From Proteiniphilum acetatigenes DSM 18083 (GTDB taxonomy: Bacteria > Bacteroidota > Bacteroidia > Bacteroidales > Dysgonomonadaceae): a stretch of DNA of 64,000 bases. This document shows, piece after piece, positions 52,392 through 61,302 of the stretch. The first letter of the stretch is position 1. Each line of letters starts with the position of its first letter. The translations under genes and the position numbers were made by a program. Under the pieces are notes generated by a model that saw only the letters and a program-made list of their open reading frames with translations, searched no databases and was not told where the DNA came from. Where the stretch lies: assembly GCF_000380985.1 (NCBI RefSeq), contig NZ_KB905693.1, forward strand, positions 124,001 to 188,000. Direction: 5' to 3'.

Positions 52392-53336
52392 TTATAAACC
52401 ATACCATGCCGATATTTCCAACATCCGTTCGATAGGTTTCACTGCTTTTATCCTTACCTCTTCATCTACTATAATTTCCGGTTTTTCATTTTTCAGGCAG
52501 AGATACAGTTTTTCCAATGTGTTCATCTTCATATAGAAACACTCGTTACAGGCACAGGTTGAATCTTCGGGAGGAGCCGGAATAAATTCCTTATCCGGAT
52601 TTTCTTTCTGCATCTGGTGTAAAATTCCCGCTTCGGTAGCCACGATAAATTGTTTATTCTCGGAATTGGTAGCAAATTTTAAAATAGCTGAAGTAGATCC
52701 CACATGATCCGCTATTTCCAAAAGATATTTAGGACATTCGGGATGGGCCAGTAACAAAGCATTGGGATATTCCTTTTTCAATTCCAGGATTCTTTCAAGG
52801 GAAAATTGTGCATGTACATGACATACTCCATCCCATAAAAGCATATTCCTGCCGGTCAGTTTATTGATATAATCACCCAGGTTCTTATCCGGACCAAAGA
52901 TTATCTTTTCATCTTCCGGAAGCGATTCTACAATCTGTTTGGCATTGGTGGAAGTCACCACGATATCTGTAAGTGCCTTTACGGTTGCCGTTGTATTTAC
53001 ATAAGAGATGACCGTATGATCCGGATGAGCATTTACGAATTCTTCAAACGGCCCGGCCGGACAACTCTCAGCGAGCGAACAGCCGGCATTCAGATCGGGG
53101 ATAAAAACACGTTTTTCCGGACTTAGTATTTTAGCCGTCTCGCCCATAAAGTGTACGCCACACAACACAATAATATCAGCTGAAGTTTTTGAGGCCCATT
53201 GTGCCAATGCAAGACTGTCTCCTACAAAATCAGCGATATCCTGTATCTCCGGTTCCTGATAGTAGTGTGCCAAAATAATGGCATTCTTCTCCTTCTTCAG
53301 CAACTCTATATTCTGTACAAGTTCTTCTTTTGTCAT
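52392..53336 (-). CDS. nadA: Quinolinate synthase A
   Basis: A 314-residue enzyme joining iminoaspartate and dihydroxyacetone phosphate to quinolinate in NAD synthesis. Seen are AIILAHYYQEPEIQDIADFV, FMGETAKILSP, LNAGCSLAESCPAG, YVNTTATVKALTDIVVTSTN, WDGVCHVH and the C-terminal CACNECFYMKMNTLEKLYLC. Cysteines in AGCSLAESC, the VLCGVHF region and CACNEC include the ligands of the [4Fe-4S] cluster. Full length for the family. No nadB or nadC lies in the window. It is the last minus-strand gene before the strand switch. Confidence 0.97.
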   Translation of the reverse strand: MTKEELVQNIELLKKEKNAIILAHYYQEPEIQDIADFVGDSLALAQWASKTSADIIVLCGVHFMGETAKILSPEKRVFIPDLNAGCSLAESCPAGPFEEFVNAHPDHTVISYVNTTATVKALTDIVVTSTNAKQIVESLPEDEKIIFGPDKNLGDYINKLTGRNMLLWDGVCHVHAQFSLERILELKKEYPNALLLAHPECPKYLLEIADHVGSTSAILKFATNSENKQFIVATEAGILHQMQKENPDKEFIPAPPEDSTCACNECFYMKMNTLEKLYLCLKNEKPEIIVDEEVRIKAVKPIERMLEISAWYGL

Positions 53337-53379
53337 ATGACTATTTATTTTCTCCTATTCCGGCATACAAACCTTTCAA

Positions 53380-53835
53380 TGCTTTTCAACCGGATTTATA
53401 TTTATATATATACTTTTAAATTTAAAAAAATATATGATATTGATAATTGGCTGTTGAAACTGTTGATGATTTTTATATAGAAAAGCAGGAAATGATGTTA
53501 TTAAACTTTGAATCTATATTATCATAACTTATCAACAAAAAAATATTTAATTTATGTCTGTAAATGTGATAATTACAAATGTTATCATAAACTGTTTACA
53601 AAGGGCAAAGTTAATAATTTATTTCTTTTTTGTTTCATTTTTCCTGTTGAAAAGTGGCTGAAATCTTTCCAATAAAAAAAGTATCTTTTTTAGGCAAAGT
53701 CGAAATTTTTTACAAAGGATCGGTTTTTTCTCTTTTGCAAATCATTTTATCAATTTCTATTTACATTCATTCCACAAGTTATCAACAGCCTGTTGGATTT
53801 GATGATTTGTTGATTGAACGATGTGATGATTATTT
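53380..53835. other. Candidate replication origin: AT-rich strand-switch region with DnaA-box-like sites
   Basis: The 738-bp gap between nadA and the next gene has no supported gene. It is strongly AT-rich and holds two TTATCAACA sites (53529-53537 and 53779-53787; one base from the DnaA box TTATCCACA). Further TCAACA-type sites lie nearby: TTTTCAACC near 53382, CTGTTGAAAC and CTGTTGATGA near 53450-53470, CTGTTGAAAA near 53649 and TTGTTGATT near 53808. All genes left of it run left and all genes right of it run right, as expected around an origin. No dnaA gene is adjacent, so this stays a candidate. Confidence 0.45.
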
Positions 53836-53969
53836 TATTCCCTACTTTAGATAAGTCACTATAAAAATCAGGATTCAAATATCTAAAAATTAAGTATTAA
53901 AAAGAAAAACGAATAATTATATATTGTTAATCTGTTCCGGTTGTTTTTATTTTGGAATAAAGTTTTTTG

Positions 53970-53977
53970 TATATTTG
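53970..53977 (+). promoter_or_regulatory. -7 element TATATTTG of the phosphatase-like gene
   Basis: An exact TAnnTTTG match about 98 bp before the GTG start at 54075. A TTTG at 53951 is only 15 bp away, short for a -33 element, so the promoter assignment rests on the -7 box. Confidence 0.5.
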
Positions 53978-53998
53978 TATAATATAGGATGCGCCTCG

Positions 53999-54025
53999 GA
54001 CAAGCTTAAGCAAGCTTAGCTTGTC
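53999..54025 (+). promoter_or_regulatory. Leader hairpin GACAAGCT...AGCTTGTC
   Basis: Eight-base arms (53999-54006 and 54018-54025) enclose 11 bases, and the direct repeat CAAGCTTA occurs twice inside (54001 and 54011), so two alternative pairings are possible. It would form at the 5' end of the mRNA of the phosphatase-like gene. No T run follows; a protective or regulatory leader structure is more likely than a terminator. Confidence 0.5.
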
Positions 54026-54074
54026 TCCCGGCTTTCACTATATTTGTTTGTTTATAGTATTTATAGAAGAAGAG

Positions 54075-55142
54075 GTGAAAAGACTGTATTCTATATCATA
54101 TCTGTTTTTACTTTTAATTTCAGGGTATTCCTGTATGTCAACAGTAAAAATTACTTCTGTCGTTGAAAAAGACAGGGAAGGGGATTTTTTATTGAAATGG
54201 GAGGTAAGTCCTGACCAGGAGGGAGATATAGATATCTATTCTTCCCTTACCGATAGTTCTCTTACCAGTTTTACACCCCTTGCCTCTAAGAAAATTACCG
54301 ATCAGGTACTAAGAGTAAGTCCCACCGGTTCGGGATTGAGGGAATATTTTATACTTCGTACTTCCGGTGTCTATTCGGGTGTGGTTGCGAATAGAATCAT
54401 AGAAATGAATAATATTAAAAATTTCAGGGATATAGGTGGATATTTCACTACGGATAACCGTCAGATAAAATGGGGAGAAATATACAGATCGGCTAATTTA
54501 AGCGATGCCACTCTATATGATCAGGAGAGAATACGCAGGTTGAATATTAAAACAGTCATTGATTTCAGATCCGAGAGGACAGCAAAAAAGTATCCGTTGC
54601 TTCTTCATCCTTCCATCCGGAAAATAGCGTTACCTCTTAGCCCGATGGATGCTGAAAAACTGGATGAACAAACAAAAGATGCTCATTTTGACAGAAGTGA
54701 TGCGATCCGTTATGTACAGGAATCGTATGTGGATATCGTTGAAAATCACAAGGAACAATTTGGTGAGATGTTCGATGTACTGACTAACGACAGTAATTAT
54801 CCTGTTCTTCTGACAGAATCCCTGGGCAAGGATGGTGTGGGATTGGCTTCATATTTTATACTCTACGCTTTAGGTGTTCCACACAGTACATTAGAGGAGG
54901 ATTATATGCTCTCAAATATTGAAATCGATCCGGCAAAAGCAAAAATAGATGCGCGGAATCTCCCTGAACCCATGCAGGAAGCAGTAACGGCCATGCTTTC
55001 TGTCAACAGGGCATATCTGAATTATGTTATCGACTATATTAATCAGAAATATGGTTCGATGGATAATTACCTTGAAAAAGAACTCCGCGTAACTTCGGGA
55101 AAGAAAAATTTATTGTGCAAATACCTGCTTTACCAGTTCTGA
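54075..55142 (+). CDS. Tyrosine-phosphatase-like lipoprotein lacking the catalytic Cys and Arg
   Basis: The frame opens at a TTG (54021), but the GTG at 54075, preceded by AGAAGAAGAG, starts a lipoprotein signal (VKRLYSISYLFLLLISGYSC, Cys20), giving 355 residues. After a beta-rich domain (about 25-110) comes a tyrosine/serine phosphatase domain of the Y_phosphatase3 type: NFRDIGGYFT, WGEIYRSANLSD, KTVIDFRSERTAKKYP. The P-loop, HCTAGKDRTG in active members, reads TESLGKDGVG here, with Glu248 for the Cys and Gly254 for the Arg, while the flanking residues (VL, GKD, G, AS) are kept. The protein is therefore probably a pseudophosphatase, perhaps a binding or scaffold protein at the membrane. It is well preserved otherwise, so it does not look like a decaying gene. 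Confidence 0.8.
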   Translation: MKRLYSISYLFLLLISGYSCMSTVKITSVVEKDREGDFLLKWEVSPDQEGDIDIYSSLTDSSLTSFTPLASKKITDQVLRVSPTGSGLREYFILRTSGVYSGVVANRIIEMNNIKNFRDIGGYFTTDNRQIKWGEIYRSANLSDATLYDQERIRRLNIKTVIDFRSERTAKKYPLLLHPSIRKIALPLSPMDAEKLDEQTKDAHFDRSDAIRYVQESYVDIVENHKEQFGEMFDVLTNDSNYPVLLTESLGKDGVGLASYFILYALGVPHSTLEEDYMLSNIEIDPAKAKIDARNLPEPMQEAVTAMLSVNRAYLNYVIDYINQKYGSMDNYLEKELRVTSGKKNLLCKYLLYQF

Positions 55143-55159
55143 TATTTATTTTATTTTCA

Positions 55160-55167
55160 TACCTTTG
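55160..55167 (+). promoter_or_regulatory. -7 element TACCTTTG of the RNA helicase gene
   Basis: Exact TAnnTTTG match 175 bp before the helicase ATG. The long leader (about 165 bases, 55175-55341) holds no gene; long leaders are common for cold-induced DEAD-box helicases, where they mediate autoregulation, but no specific element is recognised. Confidence 0.5.
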
Positions 55168-55341
55168 CATCCGATTTTAAAGACAGGATAATTTTAACCG
55201 GCTTTTCGGAGTATGGGGTTATTATCGTCACTAAAAATCATATATAAATCATAGGTTGTCATTGAATTCTCTCTCTTCTTTAATGTTGTTATGGGGTAAA
55301 GAGAAGCATCAATACCCATCACATTAAAACTATTTATAAAA

Positions 55342-57072
55342 ATGAGTACATTTGAAGAATTGGGAGTTATTCCGGAAATCCGGCAGGCTATTACGGAATT
55401 GGGATTTGAAAATCCTATGCCGGTACAGGCGGAAGTGATCCCACAATTACTTTCCCATAAGAGAGACATTATTGCCCTGGCACAGACCGGTACGGGCAAG
55501 ACGGCTGCATTCGGCATTCCCGTCATTCAGAAAACAGATCTTTCACTGTTATCACCGCAAACGGTAATCCTTTGTCCTACCAGAGAGCTATGCCTGCAAA
55601 TAGCAGGAGACCTTACCGATTTTTCCACCTATGTGGAAGATCTGAAAATACTTCCTGTATATGGAGGATCGAGTATCGAAAGCCAGATACGGACATTAAA
55701 AAGAGGGGTTCACATTATCGTGGCAACCCCCGGCCGGCTTATCGACCTGATTAACCGAAAAACGGTTTCGTTGAAACATGTACATACTATTGTACTGGAT
55801 GAAGCCGATGAGATGTTGAACATGGGTTTTTCGGAAAGTATTGATGAGATCCTTTCGAGTGTGCCTGAAAGTCGTTCTATGTTGCTCTTCTCGGCTACAA
55901 TGCCGAAGGAGATCGAGAAGATCACCCGTAAATATATGAGTGATCCGGTTGAGATCACCATCGGCAGAAAAAATGAAGGCGCCCAAAACGTGAGGCATCT
56001 CTATTATATGGTGCATGCCAAAGATAAATATCTGGCATTGAAAAGGATTGTGGATTATTATCCCAATATATACGGAATTGTTTTTTGCCGCACCAGAAAA
56101 GAGACCCAGGAGATTGCCGACAAACTTCTGCAGGACGGATATGATGCCGATTCTTTACATGGCGACCTGTCGCAGGTACAGCGCGACTATGTGATGACTA
56201 AGTACAGGAACCATAATCTTCAGATACTGGTTGCTACTGATGTAGCTGCACGGGGATTAGATGTGGATGATGTAACCCATATCATTAACTTCGGGTTACC
56301 CGACGATTATGAAGTATATACTCACCGTAGCGGCAGAACCGGTCGTGCCGGAAAGACGGGAACCTCTATTTCCATTATCCATATAAAAGAAAAAGGAAAG
56401 ATCGCACAGATCGAAAAACTGATCAATAAACAATTTGAAAAACGGACTATCCCCAAAGGTGATCTTATCTGTGAAAAGCAATTGTTCAATTTTGTGGACA
56501 AGATTGAGAAAGTAAAGGTCAACGAAGAGGAGATCGACCGGTTGTTACCCTCTATTTTCCGTAAATTGGAGTGGCTTGAAAAAGAGGATATCATCAAACG
56601 GGTGGTATCGCTTGAATTCAATCGTCTGATTGAATATTACCGTCAGGCGGAGGAGATCTATGAACCGGAAGAGAGATCATCGAAGGGCAGGAGAGAGGAT
56701 ACACGTTCGGAGAGAGGAGGCAGACGCCAGCACAACGGAGTAGTCCAACCTGAAAAAGGGTATGCCCGTCTGTTTATCAATATAGGGAAAATGGATGGAG
56801 TGAATCCTGCTACACTGATGGGTTTTATCAATGAACATGTAAAAGGTAAAGTGCCGGTAGGCAGGATTGACCTGATGAAGAATTTCTCCTTTTTCGAAAT
56901 ACCGGAAGAGCTTGCCCCGAAAGTGGTAAAAGCCTTCAAGGGGATGTATATCGAAGACAGGAAACTGGTTGTTGAAGTCTCTCGGGATGAAAACAGACCG
57001 CAAAAGGAGAAGAAGCAATTCTTTGAATCTTTCGAAGGGAAGAAAAAGAAAAAACATAAGGGGAAAAGATAA
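55342..57072 (+). CDS. deaD: DEAD-box ATP-dependent RNA helicase with DbpA-type RNA-binding domain
   Basis: A 576-residue helicase. N-terminal motifs: Q motif (FENPMPVQAEVIPQ), I AQTGTGKT, Ia PTRELCLQ, II LDEADEML, III FSATMP. C-terminal motifs: CRTRKETQEIADKL, DVAARGLDVDDV and HRSGRTGRAGKTG. After a charged stretch (about 435-470; RRED, RGGRRQ) a DbpA-type RNA-recognition-like domain follows (about 472-550; YARLFINIGKMDGV, VGRIDLMKNFSFFEIPEELA), then a Lys-rich tail (KKKKKHKGKR). This is the CsdA/DeaD-DbpA layout used in ribosome assembly and cold adaptation. It unwinds structured RNA with ATP. Monocistronic, closed by a hairpin terminator at 57121. Confidence 0.93.
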   Translation: MSTFEELGVIPEIRQAITELGFENPMPVQAEVIPQLLSHKRDIIALAQTGTGKTAAFGIPVIQKTDLSLLSPQTVILCPTRELCLQIAGDLTDFSTYVEDLKILPVYGGSSIESQIRTLKRGVHIIVATPGRLIDLINRKTVSLKHVHTIVLDEADEMLNMGFSESIDEILSSVPESRSMLLFSATMPKEIEKITRKYMSDPVEITIGRKNEGAQNVRHLYYMVHAKDKYLALKRIVDYYPNIYGIVFCRTRKETQEIADKLLQDGYDADSLHGDLSQVQRDYVMTKYRNHNLQILVATDVAARGLDVDDVTHIINFGLPDDYEVYTHRSGRTGRAGKTGTSISIIHIKEKGKIAQIEKLINKQFEKRTIPKGDLICEKQLFNFVDKIEKVKVNEEEIDRLLPSIFRKLEWLEKEDIIKRVVSLEFNRLIEYYRQAEEIYEPEERSSKGRREDTRSERGGRRQHNGVVQPEKGYARLFINIGKMDGVNPATLMGFINEHVKGKVPVGRIDLMKNFSFFEIPEELAPKVVKAFKGMYIEDRKLVVEVSRDENRPQKEKKQFFESFEGKKKKKHKGKR

Positions 57073-57120
57073 CAGGTGCGTTATGAAACAACAGCGTCAC
57101 AATTGAGTATTAATGTGTAT

Positions 57121-57147
57121 AAACGGGGTTTTTACCCCGTTTTTTTA
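57121..57147 (+). terminator. Rho-independent terminator of the helicase gene
   Basis: Stem AAACGGGGT (57121-57129) with ACCCCGTTT (57134-57142), a four-base loop and a run of seven T, 49 bp after the stop codon. Confidence 0.9.
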
Positions 57148-57183
57148 TTATCCCACAGTATTATAATTAAAAACTTAATAACA

Positions 57184-57216
57184 TTGTAACCGAACCGTAA
57201 TCGATCTGTAACATTT
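57184..57216 (+). promoter_or_regulatory. PhoB-box-like array before the TonB-dependent receptor
   Basis: Three consecutive 11-bp units, TTGTAACCGAA, CCGTAATCGAT and CTGTAACATTT, repeat a TGTAAC-like core with the 11-bp period typical of PhoB binding sites. A shared promoter-like string, GACCTTTGTGCC (57223-57234), follows. The same arrangement precedes the phosphate transporter at 61949. Confidence 0.7.
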
Positions 57217-57259
57217 ATAAAAGACCTTTGTGCCAAAAATCTAACGTAAAGAATAATTT

Positions 57260-59968
57260 GTGAGATATAAATTTGATTTGTCAATATTATCCGTTCTCTT
57301 GTTTTTTCTTGTCTTTCCGGTGTATTCATATTCCCAGACAGGCACCATCAAAGGAAAAATAGTGGACGCCCAAACCAATGAACCGCTCATAGGTGCATCG
57401 GTACTGATAGAAGGAACCACCAGCGGAGCTGCCGCCGACTTAGACGGCAATTATATCATACAGAATGTAGGTACAGGTACTTATACGCTCATTGCATCGT
57501 ATGTTGCCTATCAAAGTGAGATAAAGACCGGTATTGTTGTCAAAAGTAACAACGAAACAACAGTCGATTTTTTATTGAGTACCGATGATATCAGCCTACA
57601 GGAAGTGGAGGTTGTAGCACGGGCAAACCGTGAGAGTGAGAACATCCTGTTGATGGAACAGCGACAGGCACTTTTAGCCACGCAGGCTGTCGGTGCACGC
57701 GAACTGTCGAGAAAGGGAATTGGTGATGCGCAGGCAGCCGTTGCACAGGTATCCGGAATTTCCAAACAGGAAGGGGTAAAGAATGTATTTGTCCGCGGAT
57801 TGGGAGACCGCTATAATGTTACCATGCTCAATGGGTTTCCTATTCCTTCGGAAGATCCGGAGTACAAAAATATAGCACTCGAGTTTTTCGGGACCGATGT
57901 CATTCAAAATATAAGTGTAAATAAAGTATTCAGCGGAAGTCACTACTCCGATGTGGGCGGTGCCGGTATTAATATTATTCCGAAGGAGTTGGCCGGTGAA
58001 TATGCTTTAGCGCTTGACCTGTCCGGTGGTTTGAACACAACGGCGATAGGCGCTGATTTTTTACGTCAGGACGGTTCTGGCTATTTTGGTTTTGCCAATA
58101 CCGATCAACCTTCTGATGGTCAACATAATTTTTCAAACAGCCTCAATCCGGAAGTGATTTCTATGCCGTTGAACCATAGTTATGGTCTTTCCGGTGGTAA
58201 ATCGTTCCGGTTGGGGGAAAACAACAATCCTTTGTCGTTTTTCATTGTAGGCTCCCATAGCACAGAATATTCCTATACGGAAGAAATTGTCCGTAATACA
58301 ACAAACGACGGGACCATTTATCAGGATCAGACAGGAGATAAATATTCACAGACAACGAGTCAGCTCGTACTGGGTAACGCCATACTCGGCCTTAACCGTA
58401 AACACAATCTACAATATAATTTTATGCTGGTTCACACCAATGACCAATATGTGGGTGAATACAGTGGATACAATTCAGAGCGTCATCAAGGCGCCACAGG
58501 GTACATAGGTTTTGTAAGAAGACAACAGACCAATGATAATATGTTGATTGTAAATCAATTGTTATCTGACTGGAAATTGACTGGTTCGATGAAGCTTGAA
58601 GCGGGTATTTCTTACAACTCCATAAAAGGTTTGGAGCCTGACCGGAGAGAGACTTATTTTTCTTTTAAGGATGATAATGTGTATGACCTGACCAGAAGTA
58701 ACAGAAATAAGCGCTTCTTTTCCGATCTGAAAAGTAATGATGTAAATGCAAGAGCTGCCCTCATTCTCAAACTAAACAACCGTTTCGGAACGGATAATTC
58801 GGAGCTGAAGATAGGGTATAATGGACGCCTTGTAGATGATAAATTCAATGCGATCGAGTATAATTATAGCCCAATGGGCATGCCTACTTTCTCTATTGAG
58901 AATTTGGATGTGGATAAACTGTTTGAGGAAAATCTGGCTAACGGACTATTAAGAATGGATATCGGTGAGCCGAATTCATACGTTGTTACGAAACAGATCC
59001 ATTCCGGTTTTGCAGAAGTATCTTATCAGTTGGCAAAAGCGTTGACGGGAAATATTGGTTTTAGGATGGATAGGGTGGATATGGAGGTAGATCACGATGT
59101 GCAACATACGGAGCCCGGTCAAGTACCTCTTAAGAAAAATTATTTCCTGCCAAGCCTCAATCTGAAATATGATCTGAATGACAAAAACAGTCTTCGTCTG
59201 GGAATAAGTAAGACATATACCCTACCACAATCGAAAGAGATCTCTCCCTACCAGTATGTGAACATATCGTTTTCCAGTCAGGGTAATCCCAACCTGAGAC
59301 CTTCAGACAACTATAATGTGGACCTGAAATGGGATTATTATATAAGCCCGGGGGAACTGTTATCTGTGACGGGTTTCTATAAGTATATTGTCGATCCTAT
59401 CGGACGTGTAGATCAGGGAAATTCTGCAGGATTGCTTACGTATGACAATATCAGTGATCATGCCCTGGTGGGAGGTGTGGAATTTGAATTGCGAAAGAAT
59501 ATCTTTAATCGCTTCAGTATGCAATTGGAGCGGATGGACAGGCTCTCTGCCGGGTTGAATGCTTCTTATATTTACACTGATCTCGAATTGAATATTCTCA
59601 ACACTGATCCCAGAAAAAGCGGATTGGAAGGTGCTTCACCTTTCCTCGTGAATTTCGATCTGTCGTACAACTACACAAAAAAGGAGAAGAGTTTCGTGGG
59701 TTCTTTCATTTTCAATTATTTCAGCGATCGAATTCACACCATTGGTGCAAGAGGGTATAAAGACATTATCGAAGGGAGTGTTCCTACACTCGACTTTGCT
59801 TCATCCTACAGTTTCAATAAATATTTTTCTTTAAAGCTGAAAGCGGCGAATCTTTTGAATGCCACTTACAGGTTATCGAGGGAAAGTGATGCCCCGAATG
59901 AAAAAGTGGTCCTCAATGAATTTAAGAAAGGACTGAATATCAGCTTAGGAGTAAGCTATCAATTTTAA
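57260..59968 (+). CDS. TonB-dependent outer-membrane receptor
   Basis: A 902-residue receptor starting at a GTG (57260). Signal peptide (ILSVLLFFLVFPVYSYSQ), carboxypeptidase-regulatory-like domain (about 29-112; IKGKIVDAQTNEPLIGASV), plug (about 135-240; KGIGDAQAAVAQVSGISKQE, NVFVRGLGDRYNVTMLNGFP, SDVGGAGINIIPKEL) and a 22-strand barrel ending in LNISLGVSYQF. It is not a SusC (no SusD partner and no SusC plug signature); its partner is the beta-helix lipoprotein downstream. The PhoB-like array upstream suggests induction by phosphate starvation, so a phosphorylated ligand such as an organophosphate is a reasonable guess. Confidence 0.9.
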   Translation: MRYKFDLSILSVLLFFLVFPVYSYSQTGTIKGKIVDAQTNEPLIGASVLIEGTTSGAAADLDGNYIIQNVGTGTYTLIASYVAYQSEIKTGIVVKSNNETTVDFLLSTDDISLQEVEVVARANRESENILLMEQRQALLATQAVGARELSRKGIGDAQAAVAQVSGISKQEGVKNVFVRGLGDRYNVTMLNGFPIPSEDPEYKNIALEFFGTDVIQNISVNKVFSGSHYSDVGGAGINIIPKELAGEYALALDLSGGLNTTAIGADFLRQDGSGYFGFANTDQPSDGQHNFSNSLNPEVISMPLNHSYGLSGGKSFRLGENNNPLSFFIVGSHSTEYSYTEEIVRNTTNDGTIYQDQTGDKYSQTTSQLVLGNAILGLNRKHNLQYNFMLVHTNDQYVGEYSGYNSERHQGATGYIGFVRRQQTNDNMLIVNQLLSDWKLTGSMKLEAGISYNSIKGLEPDRRETYFSFKDDNVYDLTRSNRNKRFFSDLKSNDVNARAALILKLNNRFGTDNSELKIGYNGRLVDDKFNAIEYNYSPMGMPTFSIENLDVDKLFEENLANGLLRMDIGEPNSYVVTKQIHSGFAEVSYQLAKALTGNIGFRMDRVDMEVDHDVQHTEPGQVPLKKNYFLPSLNLKYDLNDKNSLRLGISKTYTLPQSKEISPYQYVNISFSSQGNPNLRPSDNYNVDLKWDYYISPGELLSVTGFYKYIVDPIGRVDQGNSAGLLTYDNISDHALVGGVEFELRKNIFNRFSMQLERMDRLSAGLNASYIYTDLELNILNTDPRKSGLEGASPFLVNFDLSYNYTKKEKSFVGSFIFNYFSDRIHTIGARGYKDIIEGSVPTLDFASSYSFNKYFSLKLKAANLLNATYRLSRESDAPNEKVVLNEFKKGLNISLGVSYQF

Positions 59969-60015
59969 TGACAACCTATTTTATTACATTATTTATTCAC
60001 TAAATGATTGACAAG

Positions 60016-61176
60016 ATGAAAAAGATTTTTTTTAGTTTTTTGATGTTTGCTGCAATGTTGACACCGGTTGTGTTGACTTCCTGCGGTGATGATGACAATG
60101 ACAATGGAACCGATCCTACGGATGATAATAAATTGTCCGGATCAATTCAGGATACAAGAACCCTCGATGCCTCCGTGGAATATCTATTGACCGGTCCGCT
60201 AATCGTAGAAGATGGCGCTACATTAAATATTCCTGCCGGAACCACCATTAAAGCCCAGAAAGGATTCGGAAGCTATATTCTGGTACTACAGGGAGGTAAG
60301 ATCAATGTAAACGGTACTGCCGAAGCGCCTGTAACAATGACCGCCAACATAGAGAATGCGGAACAGGGACACTGGGGTGGATTGATTATCAACGGGAGAG
60401 CTCCTCTCTCTGGAGGCGAGACCGGTAAGACGGAAATCAATAACGCCTATACGTACGGTGGAACCAACGCTGCAGATAATTCAGGGTCTATCTCTTATTT
60501 GATACTTGCCTATACCGGAGCCCGTTCAAGTGCCGATGTGGAACACAATGGACTTACACTGAACGGTGTCGGTAACGGTACCAAAATTGAAAATATTTAC
60601 ATTCCCGATGGTGCCGACGACGGTATCGAATTTTTTGGTGGTTCCGTCAATGTAAAGAATCTGTTGGTAGTGAATTCTGATGACGATATGTTTGACATGA
60701 CACAAGGTTATAACGGAACATTGGAGAATGCGTATGGGATCTGGGAGCCCGGATTTGTCAGTTCTGAAGAAGACCCCCGTGGTGTGGAAGCGGATGGAAA
60801 TCTCGATGGAAACAGTCCCAATCAAACCGGTCAGTCTGACTTTACGATCAGGAACATGACCATTGACCTGCGTCTTCAACCCAGTACTACTGAAGGATAT
60901 TTTATGCATGCTGTCTTGAAGATTCGTCGTGGAGCCAAAGCAACGATAGAAAATGCTTTGGTAAAAGGTCAGGGGCAAGCAAGAGACCTTGTAGATATGA
61001 CCGATGGAAAAGGAGTTGGTAACCCTGCTTCCGTGATCAGTATTACAAACGCATTAAGCACTCCGTTAATGAATACCGTAGATGATGGTATTAAAGGTGT
61101 TGCTAATATAACAACTGACAATAATAACACCGGTTGTCCTACCGATATCTTTGCCTGGACGGGATATCAGTTTTAA
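60016..61176 (+). CDS. Right-handed beta-helix-like lipoprotein, partner of the TonB receptor
   Basis: An ATG also exists at 60004, but that at 60016 opens the lipoprotein signal (MKKIFFSFLMFAAMLTPVVL then TSC, Cys23). About 386 residues. Behind an Asp-rich linker (GDDDNDNGTDPTDDN) come repeated turns with Gly/Asn ladders (GKINVNGTAEAPVTMTANIE, GHWGGLIINGRAPL, GSVNVKNLLVVNSDDD), as in parallel beta-helices. Clustered acidic residues (NSDDDMFDM, DGADDGIEFFGG) could bind calcium. Immediately downstream of the receptor (47 bp), so it is probably the surface component that captures its ligand; similar receptor/lipoprotein pairs occur in Bacteroidetes. Enzymatic activity cannot be seen. Confidence 0.72.
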   Translation: MKKIFFSFLMFAAMLTPVVLTSCGDDDNDNGTDPTDDNKLSGSIQDTRTLDASVEYLLTGPLIVEDGATLNIPAGTTIKAQKGFGSYILVLQGGKINVNGTAEAPVTMTANIENAEQGHWGGLIINGRAPLSGGETGKTEINNAYTYGGTNAADNSGSISYLILAYTGARSSADVEHNGLTLNGVGNGTKIENIYIPDGADDGIEFFGGSVNVKNLLVVNSDDDMFDMTQGYNGTLENAYGIWEPGFVSSEEDPRGVEADGNLDGNSPNQTGQSDFTIRNMTIDLRLQPSTTEGYFMHAVLKIRRGAKATIENALVKGQGQARDLVDMTDGKGVGNPASVISITNALSTPLMNTVDDGIKGVANITTDNNNTGCPTDIFAWTGYQF

Positions 61177-61205
61177 AAAGTGTTATGCTATTAAGAGATA
61201 AAAAA

Positions 61206-61233
61206 TACCTTGGTGCAAATCAAGGTGTTTTTT
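61206..61233 (+). terminator. Terminator after the beta-helix lipoprotein gene
   Basis: Stem ACCTTG (61207-61212) with CAAGGT (61221-61226), extendable through flanking A and T bases, then a run of six T. Confidence 0.75.
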
Positions 61234-61302
61234 ACTATATATATTACTGAGAAATAATGACTCTTGTTATTGTGTGGATATAATATTACAAAAGAAAAAC
61301 GA

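Noticed and set aside
55194-55526. Minus-strand frame in the helicase leader
   Set aside because: It runs antisense into the helicase start and conserved Q motif region, and shows no recognisable domain.
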